From: Anderseniella sp.
Lineage (GTDB): Bacteria > Pseudomonadota > Alphaproteobacteria > Rhizobiales > Aestuariivirgaceae
NCBI GenBank assembly: GCA_013041995.1
Contig: JABDRA010000074.1
Span: forward strand, 1-6,525
Reading direction: 5' to 3'
DNA: 6,525 bases
Shown: piece after piece, positions 1 to 5,341 of the stretch
How positions within the stretch are numbered: position 1 is the first letter of the stretch
Layout of the letters: every line of letters begins with the position of its first letter
Position numbers and translations under genes: made by a program
Notes under the pieces: model-generated
The model's database searches: none
Seen by the model: only the letters and a program-made list of their open reading frames with translations
Told to the model about the DNA's origin: nothing

Positions 1-388
1 TCATGAGATAGAACACGTTGAGTGGCCGTTTATGGTCCTGTTCTTCGTTCTTGCCGGGGCCACGCTCGATTTCGCAAGCATGCAGACAATCGGGTGGATG
101 GGCATCTCGTATATTGTGTTGCGGCTAATCGCCAGGTACGCCGGTGGATGGCTGGGGTCGACCCTTGCCGGTTCACCACCAATCAGGCGCCGTTGGATCG
201 GGCTGGCCCTGGTGCCACAGGCCGGCGTGGCATTGGGCATGGCACTGGTAGCTGGTGAGCGTCTGCCCCAGTATAGGGAGAGCTTGCTGGCGATAGCGGT
301 TGGTACGACTGTTGTTTTCGAGATTCTGGGGCCTATCCTGACTCAGGCAGCCCTGAGGAAAGTGGGCGAGATCAACCGGTTCGACTAA
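1..388 (+). CDS. Cation:proton antiporter, C-terminal end (5' partial)
   Basis: This is the last 128 codons of an integral inner-membrane monovalent cation:proton antiporter of the Na+/H+ exchanger (CPA) superfamily, which swaps Na+ or K+ for protons. The frame is open from base 2, so the start lies upstream of the window; the internal ATG at 32 is not a real start. What is visible is very hydrophobic: WPFMVLFFVLAGATLDF opens a membrane segment with the pattern typical of the late transport helices, then come ARYAGGWLGSTLAG, the polar loop PPIRRRW, and GLALVPQAGVALGMALVA, a glycine-rich helix close to the 'LxPQAGVALG' stretch common in this superfamily. A last helix (ESLLAIAVGTTVVFEILGPILTQAAL) leads to a short cytoplasmic tail ending in RFD. 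No TrkA-N or other regulatory domain follows, so this is a short-tailed form. The ion and exact subfamily cannot be told from this fragment. Confidence 0.88.
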   Translation, partial: HEIEHVEWPFMVLFFVLAGATLDFASMQTIGWMGISYIVLRLIARYAGGWLGSTLAGSPPIRRRWIGLALVPQAGVALGMALVAGERLPQYRESLLAIAVGTTVVFEILGPILTQAALRKVGEINRFD

Positions 389-523
389 CCCGGAGATAAA
401 TCGTTTTACCAAAATTTCGCGACGCGGTGGGCCCGCCTGAATTTGAATTTGAGAACTGCAAATCTGATGCCGAAGGGTATGCTAAGGTCATAGATAGAAT
501 CGGGCGGCGGAGGGTGCAGGGGT

Positions 524-1258
524 ATGTGTTGGAGCGCGACGGCGTCGCTCGCGATGGTTGGCCTGGGCGGGGTTGCAACCATCGTAACCTTAAGGCGCGG
601 CGAACCAAAGGCGATCTGGCTGCCAATTGGCTACTTCACAGCTATGGAGGCGCTGCAGGCCGCAGGATAGGCGGTGGTTGACCAGTGTGGCTCTTCTGTC
701 AATCAATCAATCACCCTTGTTTCCTATCTGCATATCGTGTTCCAGCCCTTCTTTATAAATGCGTTTGCAATGGAACTTGTTCCCGCACCGGTAAAGGCGC
801 GGCTGAGACGATCGGTATTTGCATTGTGTGGCTTGTCAGCTGCGGTGATGCTGCTGCAGTTGGTCCCGTCAACCTGGGCCGGTTTGTGCCGTCCCGGGGA
901 CGTCTTGTGTGGGCCTGCCTTGTGCCTGACCTCGGGTGATTGGCATATCGCGTGGGATATACCGTACAACGGGTTGATGCTGCCGCTTGAAAACCTGATC
1001 GGCATCCATGCCGGTTTTCCGACATACATGCTGACCGCATTTTTTCTGCCGCTGGCTTATGGCTCATGGCGCTTCGTGGTATTTCATGCTGTGGCAGGTC
1101 CGATACTGGCCAGCTATCTGACCTCCAATCCGAACGAAATGCCGGCTATCTGGTGCCTGTTTTCGATCGGATTATTGCTGATCGCAATCAGTCCGTTGAT
1201 CCGGCGGAAGTTTGAAACCACCACATGGTGGGTCTGGCCAAAGGCCTGGCAAGCCTGA
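524..1258 (+). pseudogene. DUF5765-type membrane protein interrupted by one in-frame TAG
   Basis: The reading frame starts at ATG 524, preceded by GGAGG at 509-513, and runs to TGA at 1258. It would give 244 residues but codon 49 (668-670) is TAG. The N-terminus MCWSATASLAMVGLGG, the block before the stop (EPKAIWLPIGYFTAMEALQA) and the part after it (VVDQCGSSVNQ, YLHIVFQPFFINAF, WHIAWDIPYNG, GFPTYMLTAFFLPLAYGSW, WWVWPKAW at the end) match what I remember of DUF5765 proteins, whose function is unknown and whose usual length is about 240 residues. From memory relatives have Tyr-x-Val-Ile-Asp-Gln-Cys here, so TAG replaces a Tyr codon (TAC or TAT, one base change). Several membrane helices are predicted by eye. 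Cysteines cluster at 122, 129 and 134. The remaining 194 codons show no other lesion. GTG at 674, four bases past the stop, with AGGA at 664-667, could allow re-initiation of a 194-residue product (674-1258). It may be a young pseudogene, two coupled products, readthrough, or a sequencing error. Confidence 0.8.
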
Positions 1259-1272
1259 GTGCCACCTGATCA

Positions 1273-1506
1273 TTATCGCTCTTCGTCTATCGCTGTCTCC
1301 TGACGGTTGAGGATGTCGCGCAACAACGCGATCCTGCTATCAGGTGCGTGATGTCTCGACTTGGACAGAGCGTCATCGGCGTACAGCCACTCGAAGGCTT
1401 CAACCAACTCTTCCTCGCTGGCTCCGGTTTTGAGAATTTCGATGACCTGACCTTCGTCGAGTTGACCTGCAATCTTGCGCACGGCGTCAGCCGTTAACTT
1501 GCTCAT
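1273..1506 (-). CDS. Small acidic protein of unknown function, 77 aa
   Basis: I do not know a function for this gene. It encodes a soluble, mostly helical 77-residue protein starting MSKLTADAVRKIAGQLDEGQ. There is a compact core, VIEILKTGASEEELVEAFEWL, followed by a charged tail ending in EER. No signal peptide, membrane helix, cysteine or recognisable catalytic motif is visible. The start at 1506 is chosen because a good AAGGAG sits eight bases upstream on the minus strand. An in-frame start at 1593 would add 29 residues but has no ribosome site and would make the FNR-type box part of the gene. Similar short proteins (Leu-Thr-Ala-Asp/Glu-x-Val near the start and a Thr-Gly-Ala-x-x-Glu-Glu-Leu motif) occur, as I remember, as hypothetical genes beside stress and hibernation genes in alphaproteobacteria. 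It is divergent from the hibernation-factor gene and probably shares its FNR box, with a leader of about 38 nt. It converges with the DUF5765-type gene, leaving only 14 bp between the stop codons. Confidence 0.8.
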   Translation of the reverse strand: MSKLTADAVRKIAGQLDEGQVIEILKTGASEEELVEAFEWLYADDALSKSRHHAPDSRIALLRDILNRQETAIDEER

Positions 1507-1550
1507 TAACTTGTCTCCTTGTTTTGGATCATATCGGAAGACCCTGTCGA

Positions 1551-1556
1551 ATAATG
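1551..1556 (-). promoter_or_regulatory. Putative -10 of the small acidic protein gene
   Basis: On the minus strand this reads CATTAT, four of six matches to TATAAT. Its centre is 33 bp from the centre of the FNR-type box at 1580-1593, which would put that box near -42.5, the classic class II activator position. There is no good -35 hexamer, as expected for an activator-dependent promoter. Transcription would start near 1544, giving a leader of about 38 nt. Confidence 0.4.
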
Positions 1557-1579
1557 GCACAGGGAGGTTCTGATCCGTC

Positions 1580-1593
1580 TTGATATCGGTCAA
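1580..1593. promoter_or_regulatory. FNR/FixK-type box between divergent genes
   Basis: TTGAT-ATCG-GTCAA matches the FNR/FixK consensus TTGAT-N4-ATCAA at nine of ten defined positions. Proteins of this Crp-Fnr group activate genes when oxygen is low. The box sits between the small acidic protein gene (-) and the hibernation-factor gene (+), with a -10-like hexamer on each side (1551-1556 and 1613-1618). That spacing suits activation in both directions. Whether the protein that binds is FnrL, FixK or another paralogue cannot be decided from the site alone. Confidence 0.72.
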
Positions 1594-1612
1594 TTACAAT
1601 GTCAGCCGATCG

Positions 1613-1618
1613 TATTAT
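1613..1618 (+). promoter_or_regulatory. Putative -10 of the hibernation-factor gene
   Basis: TATTAT matches TATAAT at five of six positions. Its centre lies 29 bp from the centre of the upstream FNR-type box, placing the box near -38.5, slightly closer than ideal class II spacing. Transcription would begin near 1625, leaving a leader of about 55 nt before ATG 1681. Confidence 0.4.
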
Positions 1619-1680
1619 TGGTTCATCATTCACACAGGTTCTTTGGCTGCCGGGACGGCGATCAACAAGGAAGTTATGCA

Positions 1681-2232
1681 ATGGCTGTAGATACGCAAGT
1701 GAGCTTTCAAAATCTGGACCATTCCGAAGCAGTTGAAAAAGACATCCTTGAAAAGGTTGAGCATCTGCAAAAATTTCATCCACGCCTTGTTGGATGCCGG
1801 GTTGTTGTCGATGCCCCGCACCGCGACAAGAGAAAGGGCCGCATTTATGAAGTTCGAATAGATATGTCGGTGCCGGGAAATGACATCTCCGTCACGCGTG
1901 AGGCGGGCATGAACCATGCCCACGAAGACATTTATGTTGCAATCCGGGATGCTTTTGATGCGGCGAAGCGCCTGCTCGAGGATCGGGTGCGCACGATGGA
2001 TGCGTACAGGACAAAGCGGCATCCGGAGGTTCGGCACGGCCGGCTTGCCAGGATTTTCAAGGAAGACGGTTATGCCTTTATCGAATGTGAGGACGGTCAT
2101 GAAGTGTATTTCGACCGAGACAGCATGACGAAGGATTTCTGGCCTCGCCTGGAAGTCGGTAGTAATCTCAGATTCAAGCAGTTGGATGGTGACAAGGGTC
2201 CTTATGGCATTCAGGTCACCTTACAGGATTAG
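1681..2232 (+). CDS. HPF/RaiA-type ribosome hibernation factor with C-terminal cold-shock-like domain
   Basis: This 183-residue cytoplasmic protein is predicted to bind the 30S subunit near the decoding centre and hold ribosomes inactive when energy runs short. Residues 1-115 look like the S30AE (HPF/RaiA) fold: VSFQNLDHSEAVEKDILEKV (strand and first helix), LVGCRVVVDAP, a basic RDKRKGRIYEVRIDMSVP strand pair, and the second helix HEDIYVAIRDAFDAAKRLLED. Residues 118-183 look like a small cold-shock/OB domain: GRLARIFKEDGYAFIE (RNP1-like), EVYFDRDSM (RNP2-like, with Asp where classical proteins have His), and LEVGSNLRFKQLDGDKGPYGIQVT. This replaces the dimerisation tail of long HPF, so it may inactivate ribosomes without the usual dimer. 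ATG 1681 is chosen because AAGGAAG at 1667-1673 sits seven bases before it; the in-frame GTG at 1618 lies in the promoter. An FNR-type box upstream suggests low-oxygen induction. The architecture is known in proteobacteria, usually annotated as HPF/RaiA family. Confidence 0.92.
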   Translation: MAVDTQVSFQNLDHSEAVEKDILEKVEHLQKFHPRLVGCRVVVDAPHRDKRKGRIYEVRIDMSVPGNDISVTREAGMNHAHEDIYVAIRDAFDAAKRLLEDRVRTMDAYRTKRHPEVRHGRLARIFKEDGYAFIECEDGHEVYFDRDSMTKDFWPRLEVGSNLRFKQLDGDKGPYGIQVTLQD

Positions 2233-2263
2233 TACTCGTCCAGGGATGCGAAGCCGAGCGATA

Positions 2264-2282
2264 GCGCATTGAAATCTTGCGC
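2264..2282. repeat. Weak dyad between convergent genes
   Basis: GCGCA at 2264-2268 pairs with TGCGC at 2278-2282 around a nine-base loop, in the 114-bp gap between the convergent hibernation-factor and bactofilin-like genes. An alternative stem pairs ATGCG (2246-2250) with CGCAT (2265-2269). No T-run follows on either strand, so a role as terminator is only suggested by the location. Confidence 0.25.
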
Positions 2283-2346
2283 ATAGCCGCGATGTCACCT
2301 TCATTCAGGTCTGCAAACGATACAGGACCAGCTGCGGGTTGGCTTC

Positions 2347-3555
2347 TCAACGAGCTTCGATTTCTTCAGAAGCGGCCTGCGCTGCTTGCCGGGCTGGAGT
2401 GGCTTTATTTCGGACCTGCATTCGCTCCAGGGTCAGAAGGGTAATTGAACCCAATCCCAGAAACATAACTGCGAGATTAATCAGCCAGCCGATAACAGGG
2501 ATAAAATTGAGTATGGCCAGCGCGACCAATCCGGCGGTCAGGACCATCAACTTTATCGCCATTGAACCATCAAGCTGTGTGTCACTTGAAAAAGCCATCC
2601 AAACCCGTGTCGATACGGCATATGTGCCAAGCAGGTACCCCAGCAACCAAAGCGCGAATATTGCCAGCAAAACAATGGGTATAAGCGGCAACCCGACCAG
2701 TGTCAGGGCGCTTACCGGCACAAGACCGGCGACAAAGGCCAGACCGAGGAAGCCTGACAACTCTGCCATGCCGGGATTTGCAACCGCGCGCTGTCTCAGG
2801 CGGTCAACCAAAGACGGCATGAAAGCCAGGCAAACTGCCGAAACAATCAGGAAGAACCCCAGTGTTGCCAGGAATGCCAGCACTAGCCCGAAGAACGATG
2901 GCCAGAAGAAGGATATATCTTCAGGCATGGTCTCACGCAGATCACGCATCAGGTCGGAACCCTTGAACGGAACCTGCTGGATGCGATCGGCAGAAATGAC
3001 AGATGCTGGAATACTGATTTCGTTTTCAGTAGAATAAGTCAGCTTCCCCTGAATTTTTGCTGCCGGACCGAATTCAATCTCACCGGCGCTCAGGCGAACA
3101 TCACCTGAAACCGGGGCATTGAGACTGACTTTCCCGCCTGCAGCCAGGAGGCTGCCGCCGATGGGCGCATTGATGTTGATATTGGCGCCCACGATGCGGG
3201 CGTTGTGGCCCACCGAAGCTTTCTCGTTCAATCGTACCGTAAACCCGCTGACCGACAGGTCTTCCACTACGTTTCCCCGGACAGTAATACTGCCGCCTAC
3301 GGCGTAGAGATCAGCACCAACGTCGCTATCGATCTCGACATCAAAACCGGCTGCATGCGCATCCTTGCCTATTTGGCCAGCCAGGTTGACTGAGACTCCA
3401 TAGGCAAATGCATCGCGCTGCGCGCTAACCGACGAAGGAGCCGAGCCGCCGGTGTAAACATCACCACCAATGACCAGGCCATCTTCTGCATGAGCGTGGG
3501 GTGGTGTGAGCGCCATGATCAATATCAAACTGAATACTGCCAGTAATCTATTCAT
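2347..3555 (-). CDS. Exported bactofilin-like (polymer-forming) protein with C-terminal membrane helices
   Basis: This 402-residue protein has three parts. Residues 1-23 (MNRLLAVFSLILIMALTPPHAHA) are a clear Sec signal peptide with an AHA cleavage site. Residues about 25-185 are a repeat region with the bactofilin-like rhythm of short strands and glycine turns: GLVIGGDVYTGG, GKDAHAAGFDVEIDSDVGADLYAVGGSI, GNVVEDLSVSG, ASVGHNARIVGANININAPIGGSLLAAGGKVSLNAPVSGDV. This predicts a right-handed beta-solenoid in the periplasm. Residues about 216-376 hold four or five hydrophobic helices, including FFGLVLAFLATLGFFLIVSAVCLAF, GLPLIPIVLLAIFALWLLGYLLG and LINLAVMFLGLGSITLL. A charged tail rich in Ala, Glu and Arg follows. 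The start at 3555 is supported by GGAGG five bases upstream; the GTG at 3567 overlaps that ribosome site. Bactofilins polymerise as scaffolds, usually in the cytosol, so the export signal makes this a different topology. The exact role is unknown. It is divergent from the flavoprotein gene, with an FNR-type box between them. Confidence 0.85.
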   Translation of the reverse strand: MNRLLAVFSLILIMALTPPHAHAEDGLVIGGDVYTGGSAPSSVSAQRDAFAYGVSVNLAGQIGKDAHAAGFDVEIDSDVGADLYAVGGSITVRGNVVEDLSVSGFTVRLNEKASVGHNARIVGANININAPIGGSLLAAGGKVSLNAPVSGDVRLSAGEIEFGPAAKIQGKLTYSTENEISIPASVISADRIQQVPFKGSDLMRDLRETMPEDISFFWPSFFGLVLAFLATLGFFLIVSAVCLAFMPSLVDRLRQRAVANPGMAELSGFLGLAFVAGLVPVSALTLVGLPLIPIVLLAIFALWLLGYLLGTYAVSTRVWMAFSSDTQLDGSMAIKLMVLTAGLVALAILNFIPVIGWLINLAVMFLGLGSITLLTLERMQVRNKATPARQAAQAASEEIEAR

Positions 3556-3579
3556 TGAGACCTCCACAAGTAATGTGAG

Positions 3580-3593
3580 TTGATCCGATCCAA
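3580..3593. promoter_or_regulatory. Degenerate FNR-like half-site pair
   Basis: TTGAT-CCGA-TCCAA has a perfect left half and a poor right half (three of five) compared with TTGAT-N4-ATCAA. It would cover the predicted transcription start (near 3590) of the bactofilin-like gene, a position where bound protein would block rather than activate. It could easily be chance. Confidence 0.25.
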
Positions 3594-3596
3594 TGC

Positions 3597-3602
3597 ATGA
3601 TA
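3597..3602 (-). promoter_or_regulatory. Putative -10 of the bactofilin-like gene
   Basis: On the minus strand this reads TATCAT, five of six matches to TATAAT. Its centre is 31 bp from the centre of the FNR-type box at 3624-3637, close to class II activator spacing. The leader would be about 35 nt. Confidence 0.42.
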
Positions 3603-3612
3603 GTGCCAGTCG

Positions 3613-3622
3613 GTGACGTCAC
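3613..3622. promoter_or_regulatory. Perfect 10-bp palindrome GTGACGTCAC beside the FNR-type box
   Basis: GTGACGTCAC is a perfect palindrome ending one base before the FNR-type box at 3624-3637. It lies between that box and the -10 of the bactofilin-like gene. It is short enough to arise by chance, but its position would let a second regulator act on one of the two divergent promoters. I do not recognise the factor. Confidence 0.3.
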
Positions 3623-3623
3623 A

Positions 3624-3637
3624 TTGACCGGCATCAA
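3624..3637. promoter_or_regulatory. FNR/FixK-type box between bactofilin-like and flavoprotein genes
   Basis: TTGAC-CGGC-ATCAA matches TTGAT-N4-ATCAA at nine of ten defined positions. -10-like hexamers lie 31 bp away on the minus side (3597-3602) and 30 bp away on the plus side (3658-3663). As at the hibernation-factor locus, one box appears to serve both divergent genes, which suggests that both are induced when oxygen is low. Confidence 0.74.
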
Positions 3638-3657
3638 GGATGGCGGGTTCGAAGCAT

Positions 3658-3663
3658 GACAAT
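3658..3663 (+). promoter_or_regulatory. Putative -10 of the flavoprotein gene
   Basis: GACAAT, preceded by T, matches TATAAT at four of six positions. Its centre lies 30 bp from the centre of the FNR-type box, and the predicted leader is about 38 nt before ATG 3708. Confidence 0.35.
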
Positions 3664-3707
3664 CTTGTTTGTGTCTTCCACCGTGAATGCGCAAAAAGAG
3701 GTATGAC

Positions 3708-4154
3708 ATGGATGAAAACCTGCTTGAGGTGATCGAGACGATACTGGCCAATGGTAAGGACATGACAATTGCGACTCTTCGCGAGGATGGCTTTCCCCAG
3801 ACCACCACGGTGAGTTACGTCAGTGACGGCACGACGATTTATTTTGGGTGTGATCCCACCTCCCAGAAGGCCAGGAACATCGCGCGAAACGGGAAAGTCT
3901 CGCTAACGGTTAATCTGGATTACACCGACTGGAACCAGATCAAGGGGTTGTCGATGGGCGCCATGGCTGAGCAGATCACCGACGCTGATGAAATGAAACT
4001 CATGGGAGACCTGATGTTGAAGAAGTTTCCGCAGGTGGCTGAATATGTCTCGGATAATCTCGATGTACTGGCCCTGTTTCGTGTGAAGCCCAAGGTGGTG
4101 TCCGTGCTTGATTACTCAAAAGGCTTTGGCCATACAGATCAGGTTGAACTGTGA
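3708..4154 (+). CDS. Pyridoxamine 5'-phosphate oxidase-family flavoprotein
   Basis: This 148-residue cytoplasmic protein has the split-barrel flavin-binding fold of the PNPOx-like family. Such proteins usually bind FMN (some use F420 or heme) and reduce or oxidise small molecules; the substrate here is unknown. Visible family features are the first strands MTIATLREDGFPQTTTVSYV (19-38), the cofactor-contact segment TIYFGCDPTSQKARNIARN (43-61) with the Lys-x-x-Asn-Ile pattern, the next strand KVSLTVNLDY (63-72), a helical insert with EQITDADEMKLMGDLMLKKFP (88-108), and the final strand LALFRVKPKVVSVLDYSKGFGHTD (121-144). It is shorter than true PdxH and lacks its substrate-binding C-terminus, so vitamin B6 synthesis is unlikely. 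ATG 3708 is chosen because AAAGAGG ends six bases before it; ATG 3687 has no ribosome site. An FNR-type box upstream suggests low-oxygen expression. Confidence 0.88.
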   Translation: MDENLLEVIETILANGKDMTIATLREDGFPQTTTVSYVSDGTTIYFGCDPTSQKARNIARNGKVSLTVNLDYTDWNQIKGLSMGAMAEQITDADEMKLMGDLMLKKFPQVAEYVSDNLDVLALFRVKPKVVSVLDYSKGFGHTDQVEL

Positions 4155-4279
4155 TTGAATGTTTGCGACTCCGGCAACACCATACCCTCCGTCGTATCGA
4201 GCTTCCATTGTCTCACGCAAGGATGGCACGTTAGCGTGGGTCAACCTAGTCTGATGTTTGCCGCAACTATATTCTCTTG

Positions 4280-4326
4280 AGGACCCGGGGAGTCCTATCG
4301 TCTGTCTCGTTCCCGACGGAACAGAC
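4280..4326. repeat. Two adjacent inverted repeats in the intergenic region before the FNT gene
   Basis: AGGAC (4280-4284) pairs with GTCCT (4292-4296), and GTCTGT (4300-4305) pairs with ACAGAC (4321-4326); the second may fold further through TTCC/GGAA. They lie in the 292-bp gap between the flavoprotein stop and the transporter start. Neither is followed by a T-run. They could form a leader structure, an operator, or the end of the flavoprotein transcript. The rest of the gap shows no gene and no FNR box with two good halves. Confidence 0.3.
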
Positions 4327-4446
4327 TAATCTCAAATCGGGTACAAGGTCGCGGATCAGGTCAGACACCAATTTGATATGCGCTGTTTACTCCCTGAAAC
4401 ATTCCTGAAAAATTTTGATAAACCACAAATTTGTTGGCTGGCTGTT

Positions 4447-5304
4447 ATGGTGACCAAACCATCTGAGACGAGATTTGATGCGCTGCTTCCACCGGACATG
4501 GCGCTGGCATGCGAGGCAGCCGGCTCAACCAAGGCCGGGCGAGACATATTGGCGCTCATCATCCTCGGCCTGCTCGCTGGCGCGTTCATAGCGCTGGGTG
4601 CCATCTTCATGACGGTTGTGGTCACTGGAGCCGGAGACTTGCCCTGGGGTGTCGGGCGGCTTCTGGCAGGGCTGGTGTTTTCATTGGGCCTAATTCTGGT
4701 CATCGTGGGTGGTGCCGAATTGTTCACCGGTGACTCGCTGATGATCGTCGCCTGTGCAAGTCGACGTATTACGCTGGCAGCATTGCTGCGTGCCTGGTCG
4801 TTGGTTTATGTTGGCAATATCATTGGCGCGATTGGTACCGCAGCGTTGGTGTATCTTTCCGGGCAACATGGGTTTAACGATGGAGCCGTTGGCAAGACTG
4901 CACTGTCGATCGCATCATCCAAGGCATCTCTTGAAACTGTTCCACTGTTTTTTCTGGCAGTGCTATGCAACGTGCTGGTCTGCCTCGCAGTCTGGATGTC
5001 ATTCGGTGCCCGAAGCATTACCGACAAGATAGTGGTAATCGTTCCGCCCATTGCGGCGTTCGTTGCCGCCGGTTTCGAGCACTCAATCGCCAACCTGTAT
5101 TTTCTGCCCTATGCCCTTGCGATCAAAGCGTGGGCAGGTGCCGATTTCTGGACCGCCATCGGGCAGGATGCAACAGCATATGCCGGGCTGACGATCAGCA
5201 GCGCGATGCACAATATTGTTGTTGCAACTGTCGGCAATCTTGTTGGGGGCAGTCTGATGGTCGGCGCCGTCTACTGGTTCGTTTATCTGCGCAGACGCGA
5301 CTAG
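4447..5304 (+). CDS. Formate/nitrite transporter (FNT) family protein
   Basis: This 285-residue inner-membrane protein belongs to the FocA/NirC family of pentameric channels that pass formate, nitrite, hydrosulfide or related small anions. After a short N-terminus (FDALLPPDMALACEAAG) come six hydrophobic helices: about 33-61, 71-90, 112-138, 166-186, 196-220 and 255-281. Family marks include VGGAELFTGDSLMIV (87-101), whose Thr-Gly corresponds to the flexible loop of FocA, RAWSLVYVGNIIGA (115-128), and GFEHSIANLYFLPYAL (209-224), where His212 matches the pore histidine. The protein ends with GNLVGGSLMVGAVYWFVYLRRRD. ATG 4447 fits the usual N-terminus; ATG 4378 would add 23 residues unlike the family. 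Neither has a good Shine-Dalgarno site, so the start is uncertain. Unlike its neighbours, it has no FNR box with two good halves upstream. The transported anion cannot be decided, but low-oxygen neighbours suit formate or nitrite. Its stop codon overlaps the base of a strong hairpin. Confidence 0.92.
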   Translation: MVTKPSETRFDALLPPDMALACEAAGSTKAGRDILALIILGLLAGAFIALGAIFMTVVVTGAGDLPWGVGRLLAGLVFSLGLILVIVGGAELFTGDSLMIVACASRRITLAALLRAWSLVYVGNIIGAIGTAALVYLSGQHGFNDGAVGKTALSIASSKASLETVPLFFLAVLCNVLVCLAVWMSFGARSITDKIVVIVPPIAAFVAAGFEHSIANLYFLPYALAIKAWAGADFWTAIGQDATAYAGLTISSAMHNIVVATVGNLVGGSLMVGAVYWFVYLRRRD

Positions 5305-5341
5305 AGCAACATGGGTTCAAGTGAACCCATAAACTTGCTCT
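5303..5341. terminator. Long hairpin between convergent transporter and ATPase genes; possible dispersed repeat
   Basis: AGAGCAA (5303-5309) pairs with TTGCTCT (5335-5341), and ATGGGTTCA (5311-5319) pairs with TGAACCCAT (5322-5330). That gives 16 possible base pairs around a tiny loop, with an uneven internal bulge (C opposite AAAC). It sits at the transporter stop codon and about 90 bp past the ATPase stop, so it can end transcription from either side, although no clear T-run follows. The AGAGCA/TGCTCT ends followed by TCACTTTGAAAG resemble intergenic repeats I remember in Hyphomicrobiales, so it may be a repeat element that also acts as terminator. Confidence 0.6.

Noticed and set aside
427..681. 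Plus-strand open frame of 84 codons beginning before the DUF5765-type gene
   Set aside because: It is an out-of-frame shadow. The frame starting at 524 gives the family-like MCWSATAS sequence with a GGAGG site.
1507..1593. N-terminal extension of the small acidic protein to 106 residues
   Set aside because: No ribosome site at 1593, while 1506 has AAGGAG at ideal spacing; the extension would run through the promoter and FNR-type box.
1618..1680. N-terminal extension of the hibernation factor from GTG 1618
   Set aside because: It would begin inside the predicted -10 region; ATG 1681 has a good AAGGAAG and gives the normal S30AE start.
2339..3037. Plus-strand open frame of 232 codons
   Set aside because: It lies antisense to the bactofilin-like gene, is rich in Arg, Ser and Thr with no domain, and has no ribosome site. 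The minus-strand reading has a signal peptide and clear membrane helices.
4415..4428. Possible FNR-like site TTGAT-AAAC-CACAA upstream of the transporter gene
   Set aside because: The right half matches at only three of five positions, and the site is about 25 bp before the chosen start codon, so the transcript would begin inside the gene.
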